Shown here one piece after another: positions 13,566 through 22,682 of a stretch of 24,584 nucleotides of DNA. Each line of letters starts with the position of its first letter. Within the stretch, counting starts at the first letter, position 1. A model generated the notes under the pieces. It saw only the letters and a program-made list of their open reading frames with translations, was not told the DNA's origin and made no database searches. The stretch lies in IMG/VR virus record IMGVR_UViG_3300000117_000236, positions 1 to 24,584 of that record, one strand, 5' to 3'. The stretch is from a virus. Position numbers and translations under genes: made by a program.

Positions 13566-14621
13566 ATGGCAAGTAGCAACTTACTTAAAGAAGCTATCGC
13601 TGACGCTAAAGCTGTTAGAGAAACAGCAATTGCAAACGCAAAATTGGCCTTAGAAGAAGCTTTCACTCCAAAACTACAATCAATGTTGTCTAATAAGATC
13701 GAAGAAGAATTAGAAGACGACGAAGATACAGTTGAAGAGCAATCAGATTCATCTACAATTGGTAAAGGCGACAATAAAGTCGACCAAGCTGATGGTGATG
13801 ATGAAGAAAAGTCTGAAACTGAAAAAACGTCTGCAGCTTATGGTTCTGAAGACAGCAACTTAAAAGTTGTTGACAAACTTACAGAAGCAGAAGATGAAGA
13901 AACTGAAGTTGAAGATGAGAAAGATGAAATGATGAAAGAAGAAGACGAAGATGACGATAACGTTGTTGACATTAACATCGATGCAGATGGTGATGATGAC
14001 GATGATATGGACATGGAGTTAGAAGCTATCATTAAAGAACTTGAAGCTGAGGACGAAGAAACTGAAATGGAAGATGAAAAATCTGAAATGGAAGATGAAA
14101 AAGATGAAATGATGAAAGAAGAGGACGAAGAAACTGAAATGGAAGATGAAAAATCTGAAGAGGAAGAAGAAATGGACGAAGAACTTAACATCGAATCTAT
14201 CTTAAACGCGTTAAAAGAAGAAGATGAAGAAACGGAAGAAGAAGATGAACAAGACGAAATGTATAAAGAGCAACTTGAAGAAGCTTATAATACTATTAAA
14301 TCTTTAAAATCTACTCTTAACGAAGTTAATCTTCTTAATGCAAAATTGTTGTTTTCAAACAAACTATTCAAGTCTCAAAACTTGACTGAGTCTCAAAAAA
14401 TGAGAGTTATTGAAACTTTCGACAGAGCTCATTCATTAAGAGAAGTGAAGCTTGTTTACACAACATTAGCTGAAAGCCTTAACACTCCAGTTAAAACTTC
14501 AAGAAAAGTTAGAACTGAAGGATTAGCGTCAAAAGCGCAAAAAACAACAAAGCCAAAACAAGTTATCAAAGAAGGTAACGAAATGGCAAGTAGAATGAGA
14601 AAATTGGCAGGACTACTTTAG
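13566..14621 (+). CDS. 22: Prohead core scaffold protein gp22
   Basis: 351 residues (T4 gp22 is 269). It is the major scaffold around which gp23 assembles and is later degraded by gp21. The N-terminal helix (LLKEAIADAKAVRETAIANA) is typical of gp22. The middle, about 48-235, is extremely acidic, with repeated EDEETEMEDEKSE-type units and a DGDDDDDMDMELE stretch. The C-terminal third is the conserved helical part (SLKSTLNEVNLLNAKLLFSN, then KSQNLTESQKMRVIETFDRA) ending in MASRMRKLAGLL. L-T-E, L-A-E and I-K-E sites fit gp21 processing. The position immediately before gp23 confirms the assignment. AGGAG precedes the start. Confidence 0.93.
   Translation: MASSNLLKEAIADAKAVRETAIANAKLALEEAFTPKLQSMLSNKIEEELEDDEDTVEEQSDSSTIGKGDNKVDQADGDDEEKSETEKTSAAYGSEDSNLKVVDKLTEAEDEETEVEDEKDEMMKEEDEDDDNVVDINIDADGDDDDDMDMELEAIIKELEAEDEETEMEDEKSEMEDEKDEMMKEEDEETEMEDEKSEEEEEMDEELNIESILNALKEEDEETEEEDEQDEMYKEQLEEAYNTIKSLKSTLNEVNLLNAKLLFSNKLFKSQNLTESQKMRVIETFDRAHSLREVKLVYTTLAESLNTPVKTSRKVRTEGLASKAQKTTKPKQVIKEGNEMASRMRKLAGLL
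14049..14159 (+). repeat. Perfect 39-bp direct repeat in the acidic part of gp22
   Basis: The 39 bases at 14049-14087 recur identically at 14121-14159, 72 bases apart, encoding EDEETEMEDEKSE. Identity at silent positions points to recent duplication or recombination within the acidic tract, consistent with a flexible, length-tolerant region. Confidence 0.8.
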
Positions 14622-14654
14622 TCTGCCTTAACAAATTAGAGAGGAGAATTCTAA

Positions 14655-16262
14655 ATGGAATCAATTAACAACCTATTAACAGATGCAGGTGCAGCTCACA
14701 GAAAGCAACTTGACGAAGCAAGAGCACTTACATCAAAATGGGAAAATACTGGTTTATTAGAAGGTATCGGAAATGAGTACGAAAAGTCAGGAATGGCTGT
14801 TCTTTTAGAAAACCAAGCTCGTCAGTTAATCGATGAAAATTCGAGAACTAACAGAGCTGGTGCTAATGCTGAAGAATGGTCAGGTGTGGCTCTTCCACTT
14901 GTAAGAAGAATTTTTGGTGAAATAGCTGCAAAAGATTTTGTATCTGTTCAACCAATGAATTTACCTTCTGGACTCGTATTTTTCTTAGACTTTAAATATG
15001 GATCTGATAAAGCAAATAACGGCTTTGCCCAAAATACGGATATTATGGGTAATACATCAGCTTCAGGCGAATCAACTGGCGGTCTTTATGGCGGCGGTAA
15101 ATTCGGATATTCAATGAATGCATCAAACTCAGACGTAACGATTACATCAGCGTCAGCAGTATGGGCAGATGTTGACTATGACTCAGACTTATCAGCTTCA
15201 ATCGTTGATGGATCTGTGTATACAGTAACAGCTACAATATCTCAGCTTACTAGACCTGATCTTGACGGTGTACAAGCATGGAGATTTGTATCTGGATCTT
15301 TATTAACAGAAGCAATGAACTTACCAGCTTATACAAAATTAACAACAAACGATACGAAAGTACAGTTTGTATTAAGTACAGGCGCTGCAACATTACCAAT
15401 TACAGCTGGAGATGCAGCAGGTAATACAATTCATTACTATGAACAACCAACTGCATCTACTAGAGGTGATTTTGAAGATACTTCAGGAGCTGATGTTTCA
15501 ATTCCAGAAGTAAACGTTGAATTAAGATCTGAAACTATTGTAGCTAAAACTCGTAAGTTGAAAGCTGTATGGTCTCCAGAATTTGCTCAAGATTTGAATG
15601 CATACCATTCAATTGACGCTGAAGCTGAATTAACTTCAATGTTATCTGAGTATATTTCAATGGAAATCGATCTTGAAATTTTATCAATGTTATCTGAAAA
15701 TGCTTTAACAAAAGAGTATTGGTCAGCTACTATTGGTGAAGTTCATGACGGAACTACTAACGGTGGTGAAGATGACTGGAATGCTGGCGGTACTGCTGCA
15801 GCATACAACCAAGGTACTTGGTTCCAAACTTTAGGTACTAAAATACAAAAAGTTTCTAACCAAATTCACGCAAAAACAATGAGAGGTGGAGCAAACTTCT
15901 TAGTTTGTGGACCAGAAGTTGCAACAATCCTAGAATCTATTCCTGGATATGCTGCTGATACTGACGGTAACCAAGCATCATTTGCGATGGGTGTACAAAA
16001 AGTTGGTGCATTAAACAACAGATTTACAGTTTACAAAAATCCATACATCCAAAAGGATGAAATTATTATGGGCTTTAGAGGAACTCAGTTCCTAGAAACT
16101 GGTGCTGTTTATGCTCCATACGTACCATTAATTATGACTCCATTAGTTTACGATCCTACAAACTTTACTCCACGTAAAGGTGTAATGACTCGTTATGCTA
16201 AGAAAGTTGTAAGACCAGAATTTTATGGTAAAGTATTTTGTAAAGGTGTAACTACTATTTAA
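14655..16262 (+). CDS. 23: Major capsid protein gp23
   Basis: 535 residues (T4 gp23 is 521); forms the hexamers of the T4-like head. Diagnostic segments: LVRRIFGEIAAKDFVSVQPM (about 83-102), PSGLVFFLDFKYG, the central ELRSETIVAKTRKLKAVWSP and EFAQDLNAYHSIDAEAELTS, and the C-terminal MTPLVYDPTNFTPRKGVMTR. The N-terminal about 61 residues (LLENQARQLIDE) form the propeptide region removed by gp21 in T4; here the likely cut is after Glu61 in L-I-D-E|N, a variant of the T4 LTE|A site. A strong GAGGAG precedes the ATG. No gp24 vertex paralogue is present in the window. A perfect terminator follows. Confidence 0.98.
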   Translation: MESINNLLTDAGAAHRKQLDEARALTSKWENTGLLEGIGNEYEKSGMAVLLENQARQLIDENSRTNRAGANAEEWSGVALPLVRRIFGEIAAKDFVSVQPMNLPSGLVFFLDFKYGSDKANNGFAQNTDIMGNTSASGESTGGLYGGGKFGYSMNASNSDVTITSASAVWADVDYDSDLSASIVDGSVYTVTATISQLTRPDLDGVQAWRFVSGSLLTEAMNLPAYTKLTTNDTKVQFVLSTGAATLPITAGDAAGNTIHYYEQPTASTRGDFEDTSGADVSIPEVNVELRSETIVAKTRKLKAVWSPEFAQDLNAYHSIDAEAELTSMLSEYISMEIDLEILSMLSENALTKEYWSATIGEVHDGTTNGGEDDWNAGGTAAAYNQGTWFQTLGTKIQKVSNQIHAKTMRGGANFLVCGPEVATILESIPGYAADTDGNQASFAMGVQKVGALNNRFTVYKNPYIQKDEIIMGFRGTQFLETGAVYAPYVPLIMTPLVYDPTNFTPRKGVMTRYAKKVVRPEFYGKVFCKGVTTI

Positions 16263-16287
16263 TAAATACCCACTATATATTTTTTAG

Positions 16288-16320
16288 AGAGGCTAGTTTT
16301 TACTAGCCTCTTTCTTTTTT
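16288..16320 (+). terminator. Strong intrinsic terminator after gp23
   Basis: Perfect 10-bp stem, AGAGGCTAGT (16288-16297) with ACTAGCCTCT (16302-16311), four-T loop, followed by TTCTTTTTTT. It ends the gp22-gp23 transcript. Confidence 0.9.
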
Positions 16321-16334
16321 TAGTAGTATTTTTA

Positions 16335-16343
16335 TATTTATAT
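16335..16343 (+). promoter_or_regulatory. TATTTATAT motif upstream of phoH, copy 7
   Basis: TATTTATAT 33 bases upstream of the phoH start at 16377 and immediately behind the gp23 terminator, so it is positioned to restart transcription. Confidence 0.6.
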
Positions 16344-16376
16344 GTAATAGTATACAACATTTAAATGGAGGTTATT

Positions 16377-17039
16377 ATGGCAAAACAAAACATTGAAAAA
16401 ACACCACCAAAAGGAAATGTAAAATTTTCCATATCCTTATCAGAGGAACAAAAGTCTGCAAAACAGGCTATGCTTCATCATCCTTATAACTTTATAGTTG
16501 GTAAAGCAGGTAGTGGTAAAACCTTACTGGCCTGTCAAGTTGCTCTTGATATGTTTTTTAAAAGAATGATAAATAAAATTATTATCACAAGGCCAACTGT
16601 ATCCACAGAAGATAACGGTTTTTTACCTGGTAGTGAAAAAGAAAAGATGGAACCTTGGTTAGTACCTATTAGGTCTAATATGAGAAAAGTTTATAATAAA
16701 CCTCTTATACTAGATAAAATGGAAAAAGAAGAATCAATAGAACTAGTTTCACTAGCACACTTTAGAGGTAGAACATTTGAAAACTCAGTAGTTATAGTAG
16801 ATGAATTTCAAAACCTAACAAGATCTCAATTAAGAATGGCATTAGGACGATTAGGTAAAGGTTCTACAATGATATTTTGTGGAGATAATCAACAAATTGA
16901 TTTAAAGGATAAAAATTATTCTGCAATAGTAGATGTTTCTAAAATATCTGACTCCGAATATGTGTATAAACGAATACTGTTGGATAACCATAGGCATCCG
17001 GCAATAGACAATGTCTTTGAAATGTTGATGAGTATGTAA
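16377..17039 (+). CDS. phoH: PhoH-like ATPase
   Basis: 220 residues from the ATG at 16377. The ATG at 16365 was rejected because it overlaps the GGAGGT that serves as ribosome binding site for 16377. P-loop ATPase of the PhoH family: Walker A GKAGSGKT (42-49), RPTVSTEDNGFLPG (72-85), Walker B VVIVDEFQN (138-146) and sensor GDNQQIDL (169-176), then NHRHP near the end. PhoH is a frequent auxiliary gene in marine T4-like phages. Despite the name derived from phosphate starvation, its biochemical role in phages is not established; helicase- or RNA-related activity has been proposed for the family. Its place between capsid and neck genes, with its own motif and after a terminator, suggests independent control. 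Confidence 0.95.
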   Translation: MAKQNIEKTPPKGNVKFSISLSEEQKSAKQAMLHHPYNFIVGKAGSGKTLLACQVALDMFFKRMINKIIITRPTVSTEDNGFLPGSEKEKMEPWLVPIRSNMRKVYNKPLILDKMEKEESIELVSLAHFRGRTFENSVVIVDEFQNLTRSQLRMALGRLGKGSTMIFCGDNQQIDLKDKNYSAIVDVSKISDSEYVYKRILLDNHRHPAIDNVFEMLMSM

Positions 17040-17059
17040 TTAAATACAATACTTCTTTA

Positions 17060-17068
17060 TATTTATAT
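17060..17068 (+). promoter_or_regulatory. TATTTATAT motif upstream of gp13, copy 8
   Basis: TATTTATAT in the 59-base gap between phoH and gp13, 30 bases before the ATG at 17099. It would drive the neck-gene cluster gp13-gp14-gp15. Confidence 0.6.
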
Positions 17069-17098
17069 AAGAATAGTTAACTAATAAGTGGGAAATAT

Positions 17099-18247
17099 AT
17101 GGCAACTCAAATACCAATCTGGACAGGCACATCTAACTTTTCATCTGGTCAAACACCTTTTGGCTTTTATGATGGAGAAACTTCATTTACTAATGATGTA
17201 GATAATACAGCTGCATGGTGCGCCAAAAGATTGGGTTATCCTATTGTAGATATCGAATTGCAATCTGGAAGTTTATACGCTGTATTTGAAGAATCAATAA
17301 CTGAATACAGTTCTCAAGTAAACTATTTTAATATAAAGGAAAACTTACTTAATCTACAAGGTGCACCGTCTGGTTCTAATTTAACACATAGAGAAATAAC
17401 TCCTAATTTTGATAGAATGATAACTTTAGCAAATCAGTATGGAACAGAAGCTGGAGTTGGCGGTGATGTAACATATAAAACTGGTTCTATAACTGTAACA
17501 CCTGAATCAGGACAAACCTATAATTTAGATAATTTATGGGCAAATGTTTCTGAAAGCGGAAATAATATTGAAATAAAGCGAGTATTTTATGAACCTGCTC
17601 CTGCAGTAACTAGATTTTTTGACCCTTATGTAGGAACAGGAGCTGGATCTGAACAAATGCTGCAAGGTTTTGGATGGGGACAATACTCACCAGCTGTAAA
17701 CTTTTTAATGCTACCAATGTATGATGACTTATTGAGGGTTCAAGCAATTGAATTTAATGATGAAATACGAAAATCTGCATATACTTTTGAATTGATAAAT
17801 AATGAATTACGAGTGTTTCCAATTCCAACGGCAGAAGCAAAAATTCAATTTCAGTATATTGTAAAAAATGACAGAAAAGATCCATTAAAAACCAATAATG
17901 GTTCTATAACAGACTTCTCAAATGCAACCTATAACAACATGCAATACACTGAGATAAACCATGCAGGAAAACAGTGGATTAGAAAATATACGTTAGCCTT
18001 GGCAAAAGAACTTTTAGGTAGTATACGTAGTAAATATGGAAGTATACCTATTCCTGGTGGAGAAACTAATCTTGATGGTGATACATTAAGAAACGAGGCA
18101 ACATCAGAAAAAGAAAATTTGCTAACTCAGCTTAGAGAAGATTTAGAAGCAACAAGTAGAAGAAACATGCTTGAGCGACAAAAAGACGAAGCTGAATTTA
18201 TGAATGATACATTAAACAGAATACCTTACCCAATTTATATAGGATAA
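17099..18247 (+). CDS. 13: Neck protein gp13
   Basis: 382 residues (T4 gp13 is 309). With gp14 it forms the neck ring that closes the filled head and receives the tail. The N-terminus (PFGFYDGETSFTNDVDNTAA, WCAKRLGYPIVDIELQSGSL) is the marine T4-like gp13 signature. The middle has RFFDPYVGTGAGSEQMLQGF, GWGQYSPAVNFLMLP and the helix DLLRVQAIEFNDEIRKSAY. The C-terminal region has helices with WIRKYTLALAKELLGSIRSK followed by IPIPGGETNLDGDTLRNEAT, as in cyanophage gp13. A weak GGGA ribosome binding site is present. gp14 follows after two bases. Confidence 0.92.
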   Translation: MATQIPIWTGTSNFSSGQTPFGFYDGETSFTNDVDNTAAWCAKRLGYPIVDIELQSGSLYAVFEESITEYSSQVNYFNIKENLLNLQGAPSGSNLTHREITPNFDRMITLANQYGTEAGVGGDVTYKTGSITVTPESGQTYNLDNLWANVSESGNNIEIKRVFYEPAPAVTRFFDPYVGTGAGSEQMLQGFGWGQYSPAVNFLMLPMYDDLLRVQAIEFNDEIRKSAYTFELINNELRVFPIPTAEAKIQFQYIVKNDRKDPLKTNNGSITDFSNATYNNMQYTEINHAGKQWIRKYTLALAKELLGSIRSKYGSIPIPGGETNLDGDTLRNEATSEKENLLTQLREDLEATSRRNMLERQKDEAEFMNDTLNRIPYPIYIG

Positions 18248-18249
18248 TT

Positions 18250-18816
18250 ATGGCATTATTTGGTGGACAAAGAGATATAAGCCTATTTAGAACTTTAAAT
18301 AGAGAGTTAATAAACGAAATTATTGACACTGAGGTGGATATTTTTAAGGCTGCCATACATGATACAGTTGGAAATTTATATGGAGAAGCATTAAATAAAG
18401 TATATATGCAAGGCGTAAGGGTTGCATGTTTAATTGATATGGGCGAAGAAGAATGGTCTAGTGACGAATTTGGAGCAGATGTCAATCACACTACAGAATT
18501 TAAGTTTTTGCGAGATGATTTATTACCAGCTGGAAGTATAGGATCTCCATCAGCAAATGTTGTTTTAGAGGTTGGAGATATAATATGGTGGGATGCAACT
18601 TATTGGGAAATAGATGAAGTTCATGAACACCAATATCTATTTGGTAAAAATCCTTCAACAGATAAAGGATTTGTAGACGGAGAAAGAACAGATTCTTTAG
18701 GTGGTGAATTTGGCTCAAGTTTCTCAATAATTGTAAAAACTCATGAAACTAGAAAAAGTAAACTAAAATTAGAAAAAATAAGATCTGGTGTAAATAATAG
18801 AATATCTAATTTATAA
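18250..18816 (+). CDS. 14: Neck protein gp14
   Basis: 188 residues, shorter than T4 gp14 (256). The assignment rests on the gene order after gp13 and on segments that match the gp14 pattern: a helix with LYGEALNKVYMQGVRVACLI where T4 has a similar MRGVECYYIPRE-type stretch, then LEVGDIIWWDATYWEIDEVH, corresponding to the T4 GDLIYFPMDNSLFEINWV region, followed by YLFGKNP. The C-terminus is helical (KTHETRKSKLKLEKI). AGGA lies before the ATG; the stop overlaps the next start (TAATG). It is expected in the neck with gp13. Confidence 0.85.
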   Translation: MALFGGQRDISLFRTLNRELINEIIDTEVDIFKAAIHDTVGNLYGEALNKVYMQGVRVACLIDMGEEEWSSDEFGADVNHTTEFKFLRDDLLPAGSIGSPSANVVLEVGDIIWWDATYWEIDEVHEHQYLFGKNPSTDKGFVDGERTDSLGGEFGSSFSIIVKTHETRKSKLKLEKIRSGVNNRISNL

Positions 18817-19739
18817 TGAAAAAAACAAACAACATATCACACGATAGGGCTAGCCAAACTAGTAACAATGATTCAACCATTAAAGACATTACTATTGGAA
18901 TTTACGATGTTGACGAAGCTATCACATACTACTTCAATCAGGTAATAAAACCCAAGGTAGATGATGGTGATGAAACAATTGATGTTCCTATTATATATGG
19001 TTCTCCAGAACGATGGAAGTCTGTACAAAAAAGTGGAGCATTTAGAGATTCTAAAGGAAAAATACAAATACCCTTAATAATGTATAGAAGAACAGGTCTA
19101 GAAAGAGTTGAAGGTATGATGGGTAATAAAATAGATGCGGCCGATCCAACTAGTATAGTTAGACAGTTTGCAACTAGATATAACCCTAAAAATAGATATG
19201 ATAGGTGGAATATACTACAAGGACAAAAACCATCTAGAGAATATTATAATGTTATTATACCAGATTACGTAAAAATTACATACGACGTCGTTGTATGGAC
19301 AGAATATGTTGCACAACAGAATAAGATTATTGAAGATATAAACTATAATGCAAACTCTTACTGGGGTGAAAAAGATAACTTCAAATTCTTAGCTATGATG
19401 GATAGTTTTACTACTGAAAATACATTAGAACAAGGACAAGATCGATCAATAAGGGCTAATTTTCAAATAACTATGAATGGATATATTATACCAGATAGTG
19501 TACAAAAAGATGCCACAAATTTTGCAAATAGAACATTTACAGCTAAACAGCTAACAACTACGGAGTTTGTGTTTAGTGATATAGATAAACCAATTAATCA
19601 GAACTCTTCAAATGTTAATAAAACTGGTTCGTTAATTGATGAGGGAAATACTCTCGATGCCACAAAAAGGCGGCTTGAAGGAAGTGGAGATCCAGCAAGC
19701 AACAAGTTAATAGATAAATATAAACAAAACAAATTCTAG
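18816..19739 (+). CDS. 15: Tail sheath stabiliser / tail terminator gp15
   Basis: 307 residues (T4 gp15 is 272). gp15 caps the tail tube and sheath and joins the tail to the head neck. Features in common with T4 gp15: an early IDVPIIYGSPERW strand region (T4 has IRVPITYASKEHF), IQIPLIMYRRTGLERVEG, RYNPKNRYDRWN, a PDYVKITYDVVVWTEYV strand-helix block (T4 IKMIYELSIFTRYEDD), and RSIRANFQITMNGYIIPD (T4 RRIEWSLTFEVNGWMYPP). The first 20 residues and the last 60 (Asn-, Ser- and Lys-rich) are extra and probably disordered. The start overlaps the gp14 stop and no separate ribosome binding site is evident. Confidence 0.88.
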   Translation: MKKTNNISHDRASQTSNNDSTIKDITIGIYDVDEAITYYFNQVIKPKVDDGDETIDVPIIYGSPERWKSVQKSGAFRDSKGKIQIPLIMYRRTGLERVEGMMGNKIDAADPTSIVRQFATRYNPKNRYDRWNILQGQKPSREYYNVIIPDYVKITYDVVVWTEYVAQQNKIIEDINYNANSYWGEKDNFKFLAMMDSFTTENTLEQGQDRSIRANFQITMNGYIIPDSVQKDATNFANRTFTAKQLTTTEFVFSDIDKPINQNSSNVNKTGSLIDEGNTLDATKRRLEGSGDPASNKLIDKYKQNKF

Positions 19740-19749
19740 GAGAAAAGAA

Positions 19750-20058
19750 ATGGTTACAGATACCGAAATCGCAGAAAAATTAAAAGAACACAGAGAAGCA
19801 AAAAAAGCAACAGATACTATGGTTGATTCAGAAGACTTAAAGTTGTTGAAAAAATTACAATCTGATATGGATAATTTAGTTGTTGCGTTTGGCCAGCTAG
19901 CAATTCAAAAGAAAGCAATTACAGCTCAAGAAACACAATTAGAGAATGCTTTGGTTGAAATTAAAGAACAAGAAGTAAAACTGGCTCAACAACTTAGTAA
20001 TAAGTATGGAGTTGGTTCATTAGACATATCTACAGGTAAATTTTCAGCCTCTAAGTAG
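19750..20058 (+). CDS. Small coiled-coil protein between gp15 and gp18
   Basis: 102 residues. Almost all of residues 5-88 is a charged helix with heptad spacing (DLKLLKKLQSDMDNLVVAFG, ENALVEIKEQEVKLAQQL). It ends with KYGVGSLDISTGKF, a non-helical tail that I recall as typical of small proteins beside sheath genes in marine T4-like phages. A strong AGGAG precedes the ATG; the gap from gp15 is 10 bases. Small terminase gp16 also contains a central coiled coil, so that identity cannot be excluded, but there is no DNA-binding domain here and the protein is short. A role in neck or tail assembly is inferred from position. Confidence 0.65.
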   Translation: MVTDTEIAEKLKEHREAKKATDTMVDSEDLKLLKKLQSDMDNLVVAFGQLAIQKKAITAQETQLENALVEIKEQEVKLAQQLSNKYGVGSLDISTGKFSASK

Positions 20059-20078
20059 CATTTTGGGAATTTAACCGA

Positions 20079-20087
20079 TATTTATAT
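20079..20087 (+). promoter_or_regulatory. TATTTATAT motif upstream of gp18, copy 9
   Basis: TATTTATAT in the 94-base gap before gp18, giving a leader of about 65 bases up to the ATG at 20153, where AGGAGA is the ribosome binding site. Confidence 0.6.
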
Positions 20088-20152
20088 ATAGTTAAGAAAT
20101 ACTTAAAACTTAGAGTGTTTGTCATAAAAGTAAACATATAGGAGAAATAAAC

Positions 20153-22627
20153 ATGGCCGAAAGAATTGTTAGCCCAGGTGTTTTTACACAAGAAAACGAC
20201 CTATCATTTTTGCCAGTTGGTATTGGAGAAATTGGAGCTGCTATCATAGGTAATACCCAAAAAGGTGTTGCATTTGAACCGCAGGTAATCAGATCATTCA
20301 ATGAATTCCAAGACCAATTCGGAGCAGGAACAGACGGAACATACGTTCCATATACAGTAAAAGAATACATCAGACATGCAGGAGCAGTAACAATTGTTAG
20401 AACGCTTGGCTTATCAGGATATAGCAACTCAGATTCAGCATTAATATATACAATGCTATCAGGTTCTGGTGCAGAAGTTACTCAATCAGCCTTTATTGGT
20501 GCAGTACTTCACCCATCAGCAAGAGATGAAGATGCTACATTTACATCGGATGCAGTTATAGGTGAACTTGCAGCTGGTAATAAAGACTTTATTAATGGTA
20601 AGGTATCTCACAGTTTTACAAACACTGAAGCTCAAACAAATCTTACATTCTCATTTGATGAATCTAATAGTGATTATATCTTAAATTGCTTAGGACAAGA
20701 TTCTGCAAGATATGTACCATCAACTACATTAGATGCTGCAGATACTCCAATTAGTGCTTTATATGTTTATGCATTATTTAATTCTGAGTCAATTGCACAA
20801 CATATTGATGAAAAAAGCTTTTCTAATCTTACAGGAGTAGGAAATATACAAACAACTACAATGACTGCATCTAGAATGGACTTAGACTTTAATGGAGGAA
20901 CAAATTCTCCAATTGGAGCAGCAGGATATTCACATGCAGCAACTCCTTGGTTCCGTTCACAAACAGTTAATGGAAATACGTCTAGATTATTTAAAGTTCA
21001 TACATTAGGACATGGAAATGCAGTTAATGACGACTTTAAAATATCAATTTCAAATATTAAGAAAGCAGGTACTGTTAAAGGTGATGACTATGGTTCATTT
21101 ACTTTACAAGTTAGAAAATATGATGATACTGATACTAGACCTGTAGCAATAGAAACTTATGCAAATTTAAGTTTAGATCCAGACAATGCTAATTTCCTTG
21201 GTCGTAGAGTTGGAACACAATATAGATCTTACGATGCATCAGGAAAATTAGTTGTAAATGGAATGTATCCTAATATTTCTAAATATGTTAGACTTGAGGT
21301 AGAAGAAGCTGTTACAAATAAAGTATTCTCTCCAAAACTTGTACCATTTGGACATGATGCATATTACTCACCGTTTACAGCAACAGTTGTTTGTAATAAT
21401 GGTGCAGCAGATAATGTTACTGCAGCTTATCCTCCAGCTGTTTTAGTTGTTTCTAAGTCACATGATGATTCAAAATCATTCTTTGGATTTGAATTTAATT
21501 CAGACAATGCAAAAGGAAACTACAATTACGTAGCTCCATTATCTGATACTGCAGCTGCAGTTCATAATAAAGCATTTATTTTAGATGCATCAGCTTTATC
21601 TGGTTCAGGAACATACGTTGATTTAGATTCACCATTGAAATATAAAAAATTCTCAGTTGCATTCCAAGGTGGTTTTGATGGAGTTAATCCTGCATTAAGA
21701 GTTTCATCTGGAAAAGATTTATTAGCAGCTAATACATTTGGACACGATATTAGTTCAACTACATCAACTGGATATACAGTATATAAGAAAGCATTAGATG
21801 CAATCTCAAACCCTGATGAAATCGATATTAATCTTATTGTAACTCCAGGTATATTAAATTCTAATTCAACATCTGTAATTGCAAAAGCAATTGAAATATG
21901 TGAAGATAGAGGTGATTGTTTCTATATTTTTGACCCTAATAATTCATTAACTGGTGATAGCGTATCAAGTGCAACTGCACAAGCTGATTCATATGATACA
22001 AACTATGCTGCAATGTATTATCCTTGGGTAAAAATCTTAGATGCAGCAACAAACAGATTTAAGTTTGTACCACCATCTGTTGTTATACCTGGTGTATATG
22101 CATTCAATGATAAAGTAGCTCACCCATGGTTTGCACCAGCAGGTCTTAATCGTGGTAGTTTAACTACTGTTCTTGATGTTTACACAAGATTAACGCATGC
22201 AGAAAGAGATTCATTATATGAAGGTAGAATTAACCCGATTGCAGTATTCCCAAGAACTGGAGTTTGTGTATGGGGTCAAAAAACACTTCAAGCTAAACCA
22301 TCTGCATTAGACAGAATCAATGTACGTAGATTATTAATAGCTGCTAAGAAGTTTATTGCTTCTGCAACTAAATATCTAGTATTTGAAAATAACACGACTG
22401 CAACAAGACAAAGATTCTTAAATATTGTTAACCCTTATTTAGAATCAGTTCAACAAAACCAAGGTCTTTACGCATTCCGTGTAATTATGGATGAAACTAA
22501 CAACACACCTGATATAATTGATAGAAACATAATGAAAGGTGAAATATTCTTACAGCCTGCAAAAGCTGCAGAATTCATTATCATTGACTTCAACATCATG
22601 CCAACAGGTGCATCGTTTGATGAATAA
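20153..22627 (+). CDS. 18: Tail sheath protein gp18
   Basis: 824 residues (T4 gp18 is 659). It forms the contractile sheath around the gp19 tube. The N-terminus (ERIVSPGVFTQENDLSFLPV, then IGEIGAAIIGNTQKGVAFEP) and NEFQDQFGAGTDGTYVPYTV are typical sheath sequences, with VKEYIRHAGAVTIVRTLG next. The C-terminal fold is equally clear: RINPIAVFPRTGVCVWGQKT, INVRRLLIAAKKFIASATKY, RQRFLNIVNPYLESVQQNQG and FLQPAKAAEFIIIDFNIMPT. The extra length lies in the middle (about residues 110-480), Ser/Asn/Ala-rich and beta-like, corresponding to the surface-exposed domains of T4 gp18 that tolerate insertion. Confidence 0.96.
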   Translation: MAERIVSPGVFTQENDLSFLPVGIGEIGAAIIGNTQKGVAFEPQVIRSFNEFQDQFGAGTDGTYVPYTVKEYIRHAGAVTIVRTLGLSGYSNSDSALIYTMLSGSGAEVTQSAFIGAVLHPSARDEDATFTSDAVIGELAAGNKDFINGKVSHSFTNTEAQTNLTFSFDESNSDYILNCLGQDSARYVPSTTLDAADTPISALYVYALFNSESIAQHIDEKSFSNLTGVGNIQTTTMTASRMDLDFNGGTNSPIGAAGYSHAATPWFRSQTVNGNTSRLFKVHTLGHGNAVNDDFKISISNIKKAGTVKGDDYGSFTLQVRKYDDTDTRPVAIETYANLSLDPDNANFLGRRVGTQYRSYDASGKLVVNGMYPNISKYVRLEVEEAVTNKVFSPKLVPFGHDAYYSPFTATVVCNNGAADNVTAAYPPAVLVVSKSHDDSKSFFGFEFNSDNAKGNYNYVAPLSDTAAAVHNKAFILDASALSGSGTYVDLDSPLKYKKFSVAFQGGFDGVNPALRVSSGKDLLAANTFGHDISSTTSTGYTVYKKALDAISNPDEIDINLIVTPGILNSNSTSVIAKAIEICEDRGDCFYIFDPNNSLTGDSVSSATAQADSYDTNYAAMYYPWVKILDAATNRFKFVPPSVVIPGVYAFNDKVAHPWFAPAGLNRGSLTTVLDVYTRLTHAERDSLYEGRINPIAVFPRTGVCVWGQKTLQAKPSALDRINVRRLLIAAKKFIASATKYLVFENNTTATRQRFLNIVNPYLESVQQNQGLYAFRVIMDETNNTPDIIDRNIMKGEIFLQPAKAAEFIIIDFNIMPTGASFDE

Positions 22628-22643
22628 AAAGTAAAATAGACGA

Positions 22644-22652
22644 TATTTATAT
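22644..22652 (+). promoter_or_regulatory. TATTTATAT motif upstream of gp19, copy 10
   Basis: TATTTATAT in the 55-base gap between sheath and tube genes, 30 bases before the gp19 ATG, with AGAGGAG between. A separate start for the tube gene fits its high copy number in the virion. Confidence 0.6.
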
Positions 22653-22682
22653 TAAAGATATACAAATAGAGGAGAACAATAA

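Noticed and set aside
13838-14191. Serine-rich open frame on the minus strand
   Set aside because: It is the complement of the acidic Glu/Asp repeats of gp22, a composition artefact.
16365-16376. Upstream ATG for phoH
   Set aside because: This ATG overlaps the GGAGGT sequence correctly spaced for the ATG at 16377.
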